Shown: positions 48,756 to 58,193 of the stretch, one piece after another
Numbering within the stretch: position 1 is the stretch's first letter
Layout: the number at the start of each line of letters is the position of its first letter
Origin: Actinoplanes sp. KI2
Lineage (GTDB): Bacteria > Actinomycetota > Actinomycetes > Mycobacteriales > Micromonosporaceae
Direction of reading: 5' to 3'
Length of the DNA stretch: 64,000 nucleotides
NCBI RefSeq assembly: GCF_025630775.1
Contig: NZ_JAOSZE010000003.1
Location: forward strand, 186,001 to 250,000
Notes under the pieces: generated by a model
Told to the model about the DNA's origin: nothing
What the model saw: the letters and a program-made list of their open reading frames with translations, nothing else
Databases searched by the model: none
Position numbers and translations under genes: made by a program

Positions 48756-49785
48756 CCCGCTGCTCATTCCGCTGCTGGTGGTCGCCGGAGTGATCAACCT
48801 GGTGCTCATGTACCTGCTGCCCGGCGCCGAGACCATCCCGTTCCACCTGGTCTGGATCGGTCTCTCGGTGGCGTACGGCCTGGTCACCTGGCCGCTGCGG
48901 CCGATGCTCTGGGTGCTTGGCATGGTCGCCGTGACTACCGGCTACGTGCTGTTCCACCATGCCGCCGTCGGGGCGATCGGCTGGGAGGAGACCACCGAGG
49001 TCCCGCTGATGACCGCCGTCTTCGTGGTCATGGTCTGGCACGTCCGCCGCCGCCAGCAGACCAACGCCGAGCTGGCCCGGCTGGCCGAGGCCGAGCACCG
49101 GCGGGCCGAGGCCCGGGACCACTTCGTCCGGCTCGCCTCGCACGAGCTGCGCACCCCGATCACCGTCGCCCGCGGCTACGCCGAGCTGCTGCGATCGGTG
49201 GCGGTGGACCCCACGGTGATCGCCGACAGCACGATCGTGCTCGAGGAGCTCGACCGGCTCGCCGGCATCACCCATCGGCTGGTGACGCTGGTGCAGCTGG
49301 AGGGTGCCGACGTACGGGAGGTCGCAGACGTCGACGACGCGCTGGTCGCCATCGTGGAGCGCTGGAAGCCGGCCGCCGACCGGCGATGGCGGGTGTGCTC
49401 GTCGATCGGCCGGGCATCGTTCAACCCCGAGCGGCTCAAGGCCGCGGTCGACTGCCTCGTGGACAACGCCATCAAGTTCACCGACCTCGGCGACGCGATC
49501 TCGGTGGAGGGCACGGGCACCCCGGAAACCTGGACCATCACCGTCACCGACTCGGGGCCGGGCATCTCCCCGGAGAACCTCAACCGGATCGCCGCGCTGG
49601 GCGCCGACGGCCTGGGCGTCACCGCCTCCGGCACCGGCCTCGGGCTGGCCACGGTGAACGCCGTCGTCCGCTCCTGGAACGGCCGGCTGGACATCACCGT
49701 GCCCTCGTCCGGCGGCACGGTGGTCCGGATGGAATTTCCCCGCCAGGCGTCCTTCCATGACGGTCACATGACAGTCCTGTCATGA
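48727..49785 (+). CDS. Sensor histidine kinase of two-component system 2
   Basis: 352 residues. Three or four N-terminal membrane helices (10-105) with hardly any external loop, so it probably senses within the membrane. H-box RLASHELRTP with His139, N-box CLVDNAIKFT, G-boxes TDSGPGIS and GTGLGLATV. Only 86 bases before the giant secreted protein gene. Confidence 0.93.
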   Translation: MSAIASSRVSPLLIPLLVVAGVINLVLMYLLPGAETIPFHLVWIGLSVAYGLVTWPLRPMLWVLGMVAVTTGYVLFHHAAVGAIGWEETTEVPLMTAVFVVMVWHVRRRQQTNAELARLAEAEHRRAEARDHFVRLASHELRTPITVARGYAELLRSVAVDPTVIADSTIVLEELDRLAGITHRLVTLVQLEGADVREVADVDDALVAIVERWKPAADRRWRVCSSIGRASFNPERLKAAVDCLVDNAIKFTDLGDAISVEGTGTPETWTITVTDSGPGISPENLNRIAALGADGLGVTASGTGLGLATVNAVVRSWNGRLDITVPSSGGTVVRMEFPRQASFHDGHMTVLS

Positions 49786-49871
49786 TCGCGTTACTCCCCG
49801 TGCCGACGGAACCATCATCGGCCTGATGCCCGGCACACCGCCGGCGTGTCACGCGTGGGAGGTGGGGTCCG

Positions 49872-52800
49872 ATGCGGGATCGACGGTGGCGCGGAATTGC
49901 CGGGATGTCGGTCGTTGCGGTCGTCGTCGCCCTGCTGCCCCCGGTGGTGTTGGCCCAACCCGCGGCGGCCGCGACCGCATGTCCCGCCGGCGGCTGCGCC
50001 GTGACGGTCGACGTGCGCGACTACCCGACCGGGCAGCCGCTCGCCAACTTCAACTACCTGATCAACCTGGACAACACCAGGCTGCCCGGTGATCCGCTCG
50101 CGCTCAGCACCGAGAGCAACAGCCCCATCGTGGCCGAGGGCAACCAGGATCGGACGACGGTGAACCTGCCGGCCGGCCGCTACCTGATCTCGGCGCGGGC
50201 CCTCGACCACAAGATGTGGGGCGCCTACCTCACGCTGCCGAACCCGGCCACCGCGGACGGCTCGGCCACCGCACGCGTCGACCTCACCGTGGCGAGCGAC
50301 GACCACCCGCTGCCGCTCGGCAAGATCCGGGTCTTCGCCTTCGACGACAACGCCTGGACCAACGGGGCGCCGGACACCGAGGAGGGCGGCCTCAACGGCT
50401 TCACGGTTGACCTCAAGGAGCAGACCCAGAGCGACGTCACCGTGGACTACCACAACAAGCCGCTGTGCGGCGGGCAGTGTCTCACCGACAGCGACGGCTT
50501 CACCCAGATCAACGACCTCGGCCCGGCTACGTACTACATCGAGGTGCACCCGCCGGACAAGCCGTGCAACGCCAACCCGGACAGCCGGTGGCACCAGACC
50601 ACGACCATCGACGGCGGCCTGCAGCTGCTGGCACCGGTCGAGGAGGGCAGCGACGGCACCGGCGCGCCCGGCGAGCAGCTGTGGGAACCGCCGAACGCGC
50701 GCACCGCGTACTGGTTCGGGTTCGCCTGCTCGCCGCAGCCGTTCGCGCGCAGCGGGACCGGCGAGATCACCGGGCAGGCCCGGAACTGGGTGGAGTGGGC
50801 GCCGTACACCACCGGCACCTACAACGACCCGGTCGAGAACCCGTTCGTGGCGCTCTCCGACTCGACCACCGACCAGACCGTCTACGTCGGGCAGGGCGAC
50901 GGCGCCGGCAACTTCGACATCCAGAACGTCCCGGCCGGCACCTACAACCTGGCCATCTGGGACGAGCAGCTGAGCTACATCATGCGGTTCAAACCGGTGA
51001 CGGTGACCGCCGGGCAGACCGTCGACGTGAACGACACCGGCGACGACGGGCAGACCGGGATCGGGGTGTCCCGCTGGTTCGGCTGGCTGGACGGGCACGT
51101 CTACAAGGACACCAACGGCAACGGCAAGCTCGACCCCGGTGAGCCGCTGATCGCCAACACCGACATGGACCAGCGCTGGCGGGACGGCTCGATCAAGGAG
51201 GCCACCTTCACCGACGCGCACGGGTACTACCAGTACCCGACCGCCGAGGGCGGGCCGCTCGGCCGGTGGATCATCAACGAGCAGGGCTTCGCGCGGTTCT
51301 CGGCGTACCCCGGACCGTCCGTGCACGACGAGCACACCGGCGCGGTCACGCCGTCCTGCTCGGCGACCGCGCCCGCGAACCCGTGCATCCCCACCGACCA
51401 GGGCGGCGGCCTGCTCACCAACCAGAAGCTGCTGGAGGGGCACCGGGCGACCGTCGACTGGGGCAAGCGCGACTACCCGGCCGGCACCCCCGGCCAGATC
51501 GTCGGGATCACCTACTTCGCCACCACCCGCAACGAGTTCGACGCCCGCTTCCAGAACCACGAGGACTACGAACCGGCCATCCCCGGCGTGACGGTCTACC
51601 TCGAGGGGCCCGGGCCGGACGGCGTGGCGAACACCGCCGACGACGTGGTGCTCAACAAGTACGTGACCGACAAGTGGCAGCAGCCGGACGCGAGCCAGGA
51701 CCCGCAGCAGCCGGCCGGCAACACGTTCACCCAGAACTGCAACCCGATCCGGGACTTCGCCGGTACGGACATCACCAGCCAGTTCAACGCGCGGATCGGG
51801 CCGAACTGCCTCGAGGTGCCGCTGGCCGGCCAGCCCACCAAGGACGGCGCCTTCGACGGCGGCTACGCGTTCGCCGACTACTGCCCGGGCGGCTACGACC
51901 TGGCCGCCGACGACGGCACCTGCGTCGGCGGCGGAGATCCGCAGCCGCTGGCGGCCGGCACGTACATCACGCACGCGGTCATGCCGACCGAGGCGACCGA
52001 CACCCGCGCGTGCGGCGCGGCGGTCAGCGCGGCCAAGGGCAGCGTGCCCGGCGGCGGCGCCGGCTGCCTCTACCGGCCGGTCCGCGAGGAGGACGTCAAC
52101 GTCGACCTCGGCAACGTCTTCACCCCGGCCCTCCCGCCACCGCCGTGCGCCGGCGACGACCACGTCATCGACCAGTCGACCCTGACCCCGCGCAGCGTCT
52201 ACTACGGCGTGGCCGGCGCGCACGCGCCGCTCTGCGACAAGCGGCTCGTGGTGCTCACCAACGGGCAGAACGCCAACGCCGACTTCCACCTGATGACGAA
52301 CTTCCGGACCGACCCCAACGGCACCGACCCCGCCGACCGGCGGGTCGGGGACGTGGCCGAGCCGGGCCGCTTCGTCGGCCAGGTGTTCAACGACATCTAC
52401 TTCGAGCGCAACCCGCAGTCGCCGTGGTACGGCGAGCCCCGCCCGATCGCCGGCATCCCAGTCGGCATCTACGCCCGGGTGGACACCACCCCGAACGCCA
52501 ACGCCCCCTTCGACGAGAACAACTGGCGCCTGATCACCACCGTCACGACCAGCCCGGACGGCTCGTTCGAGGCTCTGCTGCCGTCGACCGAGACGTTCAA
52601 CTGCCCGATCCCGCAGGGGCCGTGCCCCGGCATGTACCTGGTCAAGGTGGACGACCCGGGCAGCAAGGCGCACCCGAACGCGAAGTACAACCCGAACCTG
52701 CTGACCGCCACCACGCCGGCCGAGTCGTGGCCGGGCCTGACCACCCAGCTCGACCTGCCGCTGGACCCGATCTCCGGAACGGCGTGCGAGGACCCCGCCG

Positions 52801-54983
52801 TCCCGGCCCGGCCCGAACTGCTCCAGGTCTCCAGCCCGGTCGTGCCGGCCGGCGGCAGCCGGCAGATCACCGTGCAGGCGGACTTCATCGGCACGACCGG
52901 CACGGCGACCGGGACCACCGGCGTCCGCGCCACGCTCACCGACAACCGCGACGGCCAGGTGCAGACCCTGACCCGGGCCAACGGCGGCATCGTGAGCTGG
53001 ACGCCGGGCAGCGGCAGCACGCCGGACACGATCGTGCTCAACGTCCCGGCGCTCAGCACGACCTTCCGGCCGGGGCCGAAGCAGCTGACCCTCACCACGG
53101 CCAACGCCAACGGCGGAGTGTCCACGGTCAACGGCCTCACGGTGCACGTGCTGGGCACGAACGGCACGATCTCGTACAACCCGCCGGTGGTGAACGTCCC
53201 GGCGCCGGCGACGAACCCGCACGCCCTGCAGAACGCGATCGACGCGGCGGCGGCCGGCAGTCTGCTGGTGCTCTCGCCCGGCGTCTACAACGAGAACCTC
53301 CTGCTCTGGAAGCCGCTCAAGCTCCAGGGCCGCGGACCGGGCGGGATCGTGGCGGCGCACGAGTTGCAGTCGCGCGACCCGGAGGACCCGCGCTTCAACA
53401 TCCCCGGGACGGTCATCGACGGCCGCTACTTCCAGCAGAACGCCACCGACTACGACGCCGCGGTCGCCGCGCACGCCCCGTACGCCGGGGTGAGCGCCGC
53501 CCACCCGGTGCTGCGCGGGGCCGACATCACCGTGCTGGCCAAGAGCACCACGGCGTACGACATCGGCACCAGCGCGACCGCGTCGTTCAACCGGGCCCGG
53601 ATCGACGGCATCGGCCTGAGCACCGGGCAGGGCGAGGGCGCCGGCGGCATCCAGCTCCAGGCGTCGATCAACAACATTCAGCTGACCAACAACGTGCTCG
53701 AGAACAACGGCGGCGTGGTCGCCGGCGGCATCGGGGTCGGCCAGCCGTACGACGACGGGGTCAACCACAACTACAACGTGCGGATCGCGAACGACCGGCT
53801 GATCGGCAACGGCGGGCTCACCCAGGCCGGCGGCGTCGGGATCTTCAACGGCGCCAACGCGTACGAGGTGGCCGGCAGCATCGTCTGCTCGAACTTCAGC
53901 GTGAACTACGGCGCGGGCGTCTCGCACATCGGGCTCAGCCCGGGCGGGCGCATCCACGACAACCAGATCTACTACAACGACTCGGTCGACTCGGGCGCCG
54001 GCCTGGCCATCGAGAGCGAGCTGCCGGTCGGCGGCGGGTCGCTCGGCGCCGGCACCGGACCGGTCGACGTGGACCGCAACCTGATCCAGAGCAACTACTC
54101 GGGCGACGACGGCGGCGGCATCTTCGTGCTGGACGCGCTCACCGCCGCGATCAACGTGCGGAACAACCTGATCGACAACAACGGCGCGGCCGACCTCGGT
54201 GGCGCGATCACCCTCGACGACGCGTCCAACGTCCGCCTGGTCAACAACACCGTGGCGAACAACGTGTCGACCGGGTCGTCCGAGGACTCGGACGGCAACC
54301 CGCACGCGGCCGGGCTCGCCTCCGAGGCCAACGACCCGCTGTTCCAGGCCATGTTGCCGACCGGCGCGCCGGACTTCTCCCGGCCCGCGGCGCTGTTCAA
54401 CAACGTCTTCTGGGACAACGACGCGTTCACGCTGAGCTCGACCGGCCCGGGCGCGACGCTGGTCGACCGCGGGTTCATCGACTTCGAGGTGCACGGGACG
54501 CCGCGGAACGCCGACACCTTCACGCCGCGGTACTCCGACCTGACCAACGGGCAGAACCTCGGCCCGGACGGCGTGCTGCGCGCGGTGCCCGGCGGCCAGG
54601 GCAACCTGATCGGCGTCAACCCCGGCTTCGTGACGCCGTTCGTGGACGAGCTGACCGTGTCCGGCTCGCGGCTCGACCCGCAGACCGCGGCGGTCACCAT
54701 CACCGGCCAGGACCCGCCGGTCGGGCTCACCGGCAACTACCACCTCGCGGCCGGCTCGGCCGTGGTGGACCGCGGCGTGCGCTGCTCGAACACCCCGGTG
54801 CCGGCCAACCTCAACGCCTGTGCGGCCACCGCGGTGGCGGCGCCCACCGTCGACGTCGACGGCCAGACCCGGCCGAACCTCAGCACGTTCCTGCTCTCCA
54901 CGCCGTGGGACCTCGGCGCGGACGAGCGGCCCGGCCTGCCGCTGTTGCTGCCCACGCTGTCCGTCAGCCCTAGGAGGCCGTAG
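49872..54983 (+). CDS. Giant secreted protein: SdrD-B/Cna-B-like modules plus right-handed beta-helix
   Basis: 1,703 residues; GGAGGTGGGG ahead of ATG. Signal peptide ends near residue 35 (LAQPAAAATA). Modules: prealbumin-like/SdrD-B repeats around 145-180, 404-430 (HVYKDTNGNGKLDPGEP), 540-575 and 826-870, an Ig-like domain ~985-1095, then a parallel beta-helix ~1110-1540 rich in N-N-V/N-G-G turns, ending with DLGADERPG. No sortase motif or C-terminal anchor is seen. Probably a cell-surface or matrix protein. The stop shares one base with the next gene's GTG, so it is coupled to the cupredoxin genes. No enzymatic site recognised. Confidence 0.85.
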   Translation: MRDRRWRGIAGMSVVAVVVALLPPVVLAQPAAAATACPAGGCAVTVDVRDYPTGQPLANFNYLINLDNTRLPGDPLALSTESNSPIVAEGNQDRTTVNLPAGRYLISARALDHKMWGAYLTLPNPATADGSATARVDLTVASDDHPLPLGKIRVFAFDDNAWTNGAPDTEEGGLNGFTVDLKEQTQSDVTVDYHNKPLCGGQCLTDSDGFTQINDLGPATYYIEVHPPDKPCNANPDSRWHQTTTIDGGLQLLAPVEEGSDGTGAPGEQLWEPPNARTAYWFGFACSPQPFARSGTGEITGQARNWVEWAPYTTGTYNDPVENPFVALSDSTTDQTVYVGQGDGAGNFDIQNVPAGTYNLAIWDEQLSYIMRFKPVTVTAGQTVDVNDTGDDGQTGIGVSRWFGWLDGHVYKDTNGNGKLDPGEPLIANTDMDQRWRDGSIKEATFTDAHGYYQYPTAEGGPLGRWIINEQGFARFSAYPGPSVHDEHTGAVTPSCSATAPANPCIPTDQGGGLLTNQKLLEGHRATVDWGKRDYPAGTPGQIVGITYFATTRNEFDARFQNHEDYEPAIPGVTVYLEGPGPDGVANTADDVVLNKYVTDKWQQPDASQDPQQPAGNTFTQNCNPIRDFAGTDITSQFNARIGPNCLEVPLAGQPTKDGAFDGGYAFADYCPGGYDLAADDGTCVGGGDPQPLAAGTYITHAVMPTEATDTRACGAAVSAAKGSVPGGGAGCLYRPVREEDVNVDLGNVFTPALPPPPCAGDDHVIDQSTLTPRSVYYGVAGAHAPLCDKRLVVLTNGQNANADFHLMTNFRTDPNGTDPADRRVGDVAEPGRFVGQVFNDIYFERNPQSPWYGEPRPIAGIPVGIYARVDTTPNANAPFDENNWRLITTVTTSPDGSFEALLPSTETFNCPIPQGPCPGMYLVKVDDPGSKAHPNAKYNPNLLTATTPAESWPGLTTQLDLPLDPISGTACEDPAVPARPELLQVSSPVVPAGGSRQITVQADFIGTTGTATGTTGVRATLTDNRDGQVQTLTRANGGIVSWTPGSGSTPDTIVLNVPALSTTFRPGPKQLTLTTANANGGVSTVNGLTVHVLGTNGTISYNPPVVNVPAPATNPHALQNAIDAAAAGSLLVLSPGVYNENLLLWKPLKLQGRGPGGIVAAHELQSRDPEDPRFNIPGTVIDGRYFQQNATDYDAAVAAHAPYAGVSAAHPVLRGADITVLAKSTTAYDIGTSATASFNRARIDGIGLSTGQGEGAGGIQLQASINNIQLTNNVLENNGGVVAGGIGVGQPYDDGVNHNYNVRIANDRLIGNGGLTQAGGVGIFNGANAYEVAGSIVCSNFSVNYGAGVSHIGLSPGGRIHDNQIYYNDSVDSGAGLAIESELPVGGGSLGAGTGPVDVDRNLIQSNYSGDDGGGIFVLDALTAAINVRNNLIDNNGAADLGGAITLDDASNVRLVNNTVANNVSTGSSEDSDGNPHAAGLASEANDPLFQAMLPTGAPDFSRPAALFNNVFWDNDAFTLSSTGPGATLVDRGFIDFEVHGTPRNADTFTPRYSDLTNGQNLGPDGVLRAVPGGQGNLIGVNPGFVTPFVDELTVSGSRLDPQTAAVTITGQDPPVGLTGNYHLAAGSAVVDRGVRCSNTPVPANLNACAATAVAAPTVDVDGQTRPNLSTFLLSTPWDLGADERPGLPLLLPTLSVSPRRP

Positions 54984-56224
54984 TGACCACCCGCCGGGAC
55001 TTCCTTTACGGCGTGGCCGGCACGCTCGCCGCCGGCGTGCTCGTCGCCGACACCGGACCGGCCACCGCCGCCACCACCGGGCTGTCGCTGATCGCCACGG
55101 ACGGATACATCACGGTGCCCGGCCGGGAGGGCAACCCGCTCTACATCTTCGGGTTCGTGCCGGTCAGCCCGTCGCTCACGATCGCCCAGCTGGCGAGCAC
55201 GTACAAGGGGCACGCGCAGCACACCGCGCCGACCCTCGACTTCCGGCAGGACGACGACATCAAGATCACGCTGACCAACCTGGGCTTCGTGCAGCGGCCG
55301 GACCTCGCCGACTCGCACACCGTGCACTGGCACGGGTTCGACCTGCCGACCCCGCTCAACGACGGCGTACCCGAGGTGTCGATCGCGGTGCCGCCCGGCA
55401 AGCAGTTCACCTACTTCTACCGGCCGCACCGCGAGGGCACGTACATGTACCACTGCCACTTCGAGGACGTCGAGCATGTGCAGATGGGCATGACCGGGAT
55501 CGTCTTCGTGCGGCCCCGGCAGGACGGCACCACGATCGGCGGGTTCAGCCGGTTCGCGTACAACGACGGCGACGGGTCGACCGGCTACCACCGGCACTTC
55601 GCCATCCTGCTGAACGAGCTGTGGAGCGACTTCCACGACGGGGACCGGGACATCCAGGAGACCATCCCGACCGACTACGACCCGCACTGGTTCACCCTCA
55701 ACGGGCGCTGCTACCCGCAGACCGTGCTGCCCAACGACGACCCGGCGCTCCCGGCCGCGATGCGGATCGGCACGCCGAACCCGAACTACGACGGCGCGGT
55801 CGACCACAGCCAGCCGAACTCGGCGCTGGTCCAGCTCAACCCGGGGGAGCGGGCGCTGCTGCGGCTGGCCAACCTCGGCTACCAGCAGCACAGCATGCAG
55901 CTGCCGGGCATCCCGCTGCACGTGATCGGGCAGGACGCGTCCCCGCTGCGTACCGCCTCGTACTGGACCAACACCCTCTACCTCGGGCCCGGTGAGGCAC
56001 GCGACGTGCTCTTCGACGCGCCCGCCTACGACCCGGCGCGCCCGTCCGGCACGGACTCCTGGGGCGCCTACAACGTCTACTTCCTCAAGAACCGGGACTG
56101 GCGAAAGCTGCAGAACTTCGCCTCCCCGGCGCCGGGACCGGGCGGCATGATGACCGAGGTCCGGGTGTACGCCCCGGCCCGCCCCCTGCCCGCACAGACC
56201 GTCGTGAGCCAGACCTATGTCTGA
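54983..56224 (+). CDS. Exported multicopper-oxidase-like protein A (type 1 site and one HxH arm)
   Basis: 413 residues from GTG 54983 with AGGAGG upstream. Tat signal TTRRDFLYGVAGTLAAGVLV. First cupredoxin domain has HWHGF (H115, H117) and YHCHFEDVEHVQMGM (H157-C158-H159, H165, M168/M170): one trinuclear-site arm plus a type 1 Cys-His-Met site. The second domain has lost its ligands (QQHSMQLPGIPLHVIGQD where HPFHLHGH would be). Alone it supplies two of four HxH pairs needed for a trinuclear cluster. Folded export by Tat fits copper loading inside the cell. Confidence 0.85.
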   Translation: MTTRRDFLYGVAGTLAAGVLVADTGPATAATTGLSLIATDGYITVPGREGNPLYIFGFVPVSPSLTIAQLASTYKGHAQHTAPTLDFRQDDDIKITLTNLGFVQRPDLADSHTVHWHGFDLPTPLNDGVPEVSIAVPPGKQFTYFYRPHREGTYMYHCHFEDVEHVQMGMTGIVFVRPRQDGTTIGGFSRFAYNDGDGSTGYHRHFAILLNELWSDFHDGDRDIQETIPTDYDPHWFTLNGRCYPQTVLPNDDPALPAAMRIGTPNPNYDGAVDHSQPNSALVQLNPGERALLRLANLGYQQHSMQLPGIPLHVIGQDASPLRTASYWTNTLYLGPGEARDVLFDAPAYDPARPSGTDSWGAYNVYFLKNRDWRKLQNFASPAPGPGGMMTEVRVYAPARPLPAQTVVSQTYV

Positions 56225-56234
56225 GGGGGCCACC

Positions 56235-58184
56235 ATGAGGTTCGCGGCCGCATTGCTGCTCGCCGCCGCCGGCTGCCTGCTGGTACCGGGCCGGGCCGGC
56301 GCGATCCCGGCCGACGCGCCACCTACCGGCATGGTCTGCTCGCCGGGCGCCGTCTCCGGCACGACCCACACCTTCGACCTGGTGGCGCAGACCGGCTACA
56401 TCGACACCCCGGACGGCAACAGCGTCTTCATGTGGAGCTACGCCGAGGCCGGCGGCCACTTCCAGAGCCCCGGCCCGGTGCTGTGCGTGACCCAGGGGCA
56501 GACGGTCGTGGTCAACCTGACCAACAACCTGGCCGAGCCCGCCTCGATCGTCTTCCCCGGCCAGGACGCGGCGGTCGCCGCCTCGGGCGGGAGCGCGGGC
56601 CTGCTGACCACCGAGGCGGCGGCGAACGGCGGCACGGTCAGCTACTCGTTCGTGGCCGGCAGCCCCGGCACGTACCTGTACGAGAGCGGCACCGACATCG
56701 CCAAGCAGATCGAGATGGGCCTGTACGGGGCGCTGATCGTGCGGCCCGCCGCGGGACCCGGCTACGCGTACGGGACGAGCACCGCCTTCGACTCGTCCCG
56801 GGAGTACCTGCTGCTGCTCAGCGAGATCGACTCCGACCTGCACCACGCCGTCGAGACCGGCGCCGCGTACGACGTGAACGCCCGCCGCGACCGGTACTTC
56901 GCGGTCAACGGCCGGGAGTTCCCGGACACCATCCAGGACAACGGCTCGTCGCTGCTGCCCAACCAGCCGTACGGTGCGCTGGTCCGGATCCAGCCGACCA
57001 CCCCGACGTCGGCGCCCGCACTCATCCGCATGATCAACGTGGGTGCGCTGAACCACCCGTTCCACCCGCACGGCAACCACACGACGCAGATCGCCCAGGA
57101 CGGCCGGCTGCTGCCGGCGGCCACCGAGCACTTCGGCGAGACCATCGCCTCCGGCCAGACCCTGGACTTCCTGCTCCGCTGGGACGACCAGGACAAGTGG
57201 GACGCGGCCACGAACCCGCTGCCGGTGCCGCCGCCGAACTACCGGGACGTCTTCTTCAAGGACAGCAACACCTGGTACGGCGGCAATCCGTACCTGGGTA
57301 GCAAGGGCATCCTGCCGAGCGGCGTGGTGAGCCAGAACATCTGCGGCGAGTGGTACTTCCCGTGGCACAGCCACGCGCTCAACGAGTTCACGAACTACGA
57401 CCAGGGCTTCGGCGGCATGGCGACACTGCTGCGGGTCGACCCGCCCGGCGGCTGCTTCGCGGCGCCCGCCACGGCCACCCCGCTCGGCAGCGTGCTGAAG
57501 TCCGGCTCGGTCGCCGGGCTGGCCGCCGACGACACCAGCTATTACGCGGTCAACCCGCGGACCACCACCCGGCCGACCGCCACCACCGCGGCACAGACGT
57601 CGATCACGGTCGCCTCGGCCACCGGGTTCCCGGCGACCAACGGCTACTACGTACGGATCGACAACGAGGTCCTGCGGGTCACCGCGGGAGCGGGCACCGC
57701 GACGTGGACGGTGCAGCGCGGGCAACTCGGCACCACCGCGGCCACGCACGCCACCGGCGCCGTGGTCACCGCGCTGGCCACCGACTTCACCGCCGGGTTC
57801 ACCGGCGTCCCGGCCGGATCGCAGCACCTCAAGGTGACCTACAAGGGTGCGAACTGCGCCACCACCACCGCCACCACATGTACGGCGCTGACCGCCAACC
57901 TGCCGCAGCAGACCGTGAAGATCTGCGACTGGACGGTCGGCGGCGCGGCCGGCTGCTCGACGCCGACCTCGCCCGGCTGGGTCACGCTGCCGCCGCCACC
58001 CGCGCAGCCGCAGGGCGTCGGCTCCACCGCCGTCGGCGCGACGTGGTCACTGCCGACCTCGGCCGCCTACCTCAACGCGGGGCAGGTCCGGGTGCTGGTG
58101 CACACCGAGCGGTACACGTCCCCCTCCCCGGCAGCGTTCTCCACCTGGGGAAATCTGCTGGCGCTCACCTACGACGCCCCTTAG
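56235..58184 (+). CDS. Exported multicopper-oxidase-like protein B (HPFHPHGNH and HSH arms, no type 1 Cys)
   Basis: 649 residues from ATG 56235 (GAGGGGG at 56223-56229). Sec signal peptide to about residue 23. First cupredoxin is a blank: GTYLYESGTDIAKQIEMGLY replaces the copper loop. The second has NHPFHPHGNH (H274-H282) and WYFPWHSHALNEF (H378, H380), where the usual HCH has Ser for Cys. These are the two HxH arms missing from protein A. C-terminal ~240 residues hold a secreted-protein repeat domain (TSITVASATGFPATNGYYVR) and a Cys-rich part. Confidence 0.83.
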   Translation: MRFAAALLLAAAGCLLVPGRAGAIPADAPPTGMVCSPGAVSGTTHTFDLVAQTGYIDTPDGNSVFMWSYAEAGGHFQSPGPVLCVTQGQTVVVNLTNNLAEPASIVFPGQDAAVAASGGSAGLLTTEAAANGGTVSYSFVAGSPGTYLYESGTDIAKQIEMGLYGALIVRPAAGPGYAYGTSTAFDSSREYLLLLSEIDSDLHHAVETGAAYDVNARRDRYFAVNGREFPDTIQDNGSSLLPNQPYGALVRIQPTTPTSAPALIRMINVGALNHPFHPHGNHTTQIAQDGRLLPAATEHFGETIASGQTLDFLLRWDDQDKWDAATNPLPVPPPNYRDVFFKDSNTWYGGNPYLGSKGILPSGVVSQNICGEWYFPWHSHALNEFTNYDQGFGGMATLLRVDPPGGCFAAPATATPLGSVLKSGSVAGLAADDTSYYAVNPRTTTRPTATTAAQTSITVASATGFPATNGYYVRIDNEVLRVTAGAGTATWTVQRGQLGTTAATHATGAVVTALATDFTAGFTGVPAGSQHLKVTYKGANCATTTATTCTALTANLPQQTVKICDWTVGGAAGCSTPTSPGWVTLPPPPAQPQGVGSTAVGATWSLPTSAAYLNAGQVRVLVHTERYTSPSPAAFSTWGNLLALTYDAP

Positions 58185-58193
58185 GAGACGGTG

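Noticed and set aside
49815..54743. 1,642-codon open frame opposite the giant secreted protein
   Set aside because: Its composition is Val/Arg/Gly/Asp repeats typical of an antisense shadow in GC-rich DNA; the plus-strand frame has a signal peptide, recognisable modules and an RBS.
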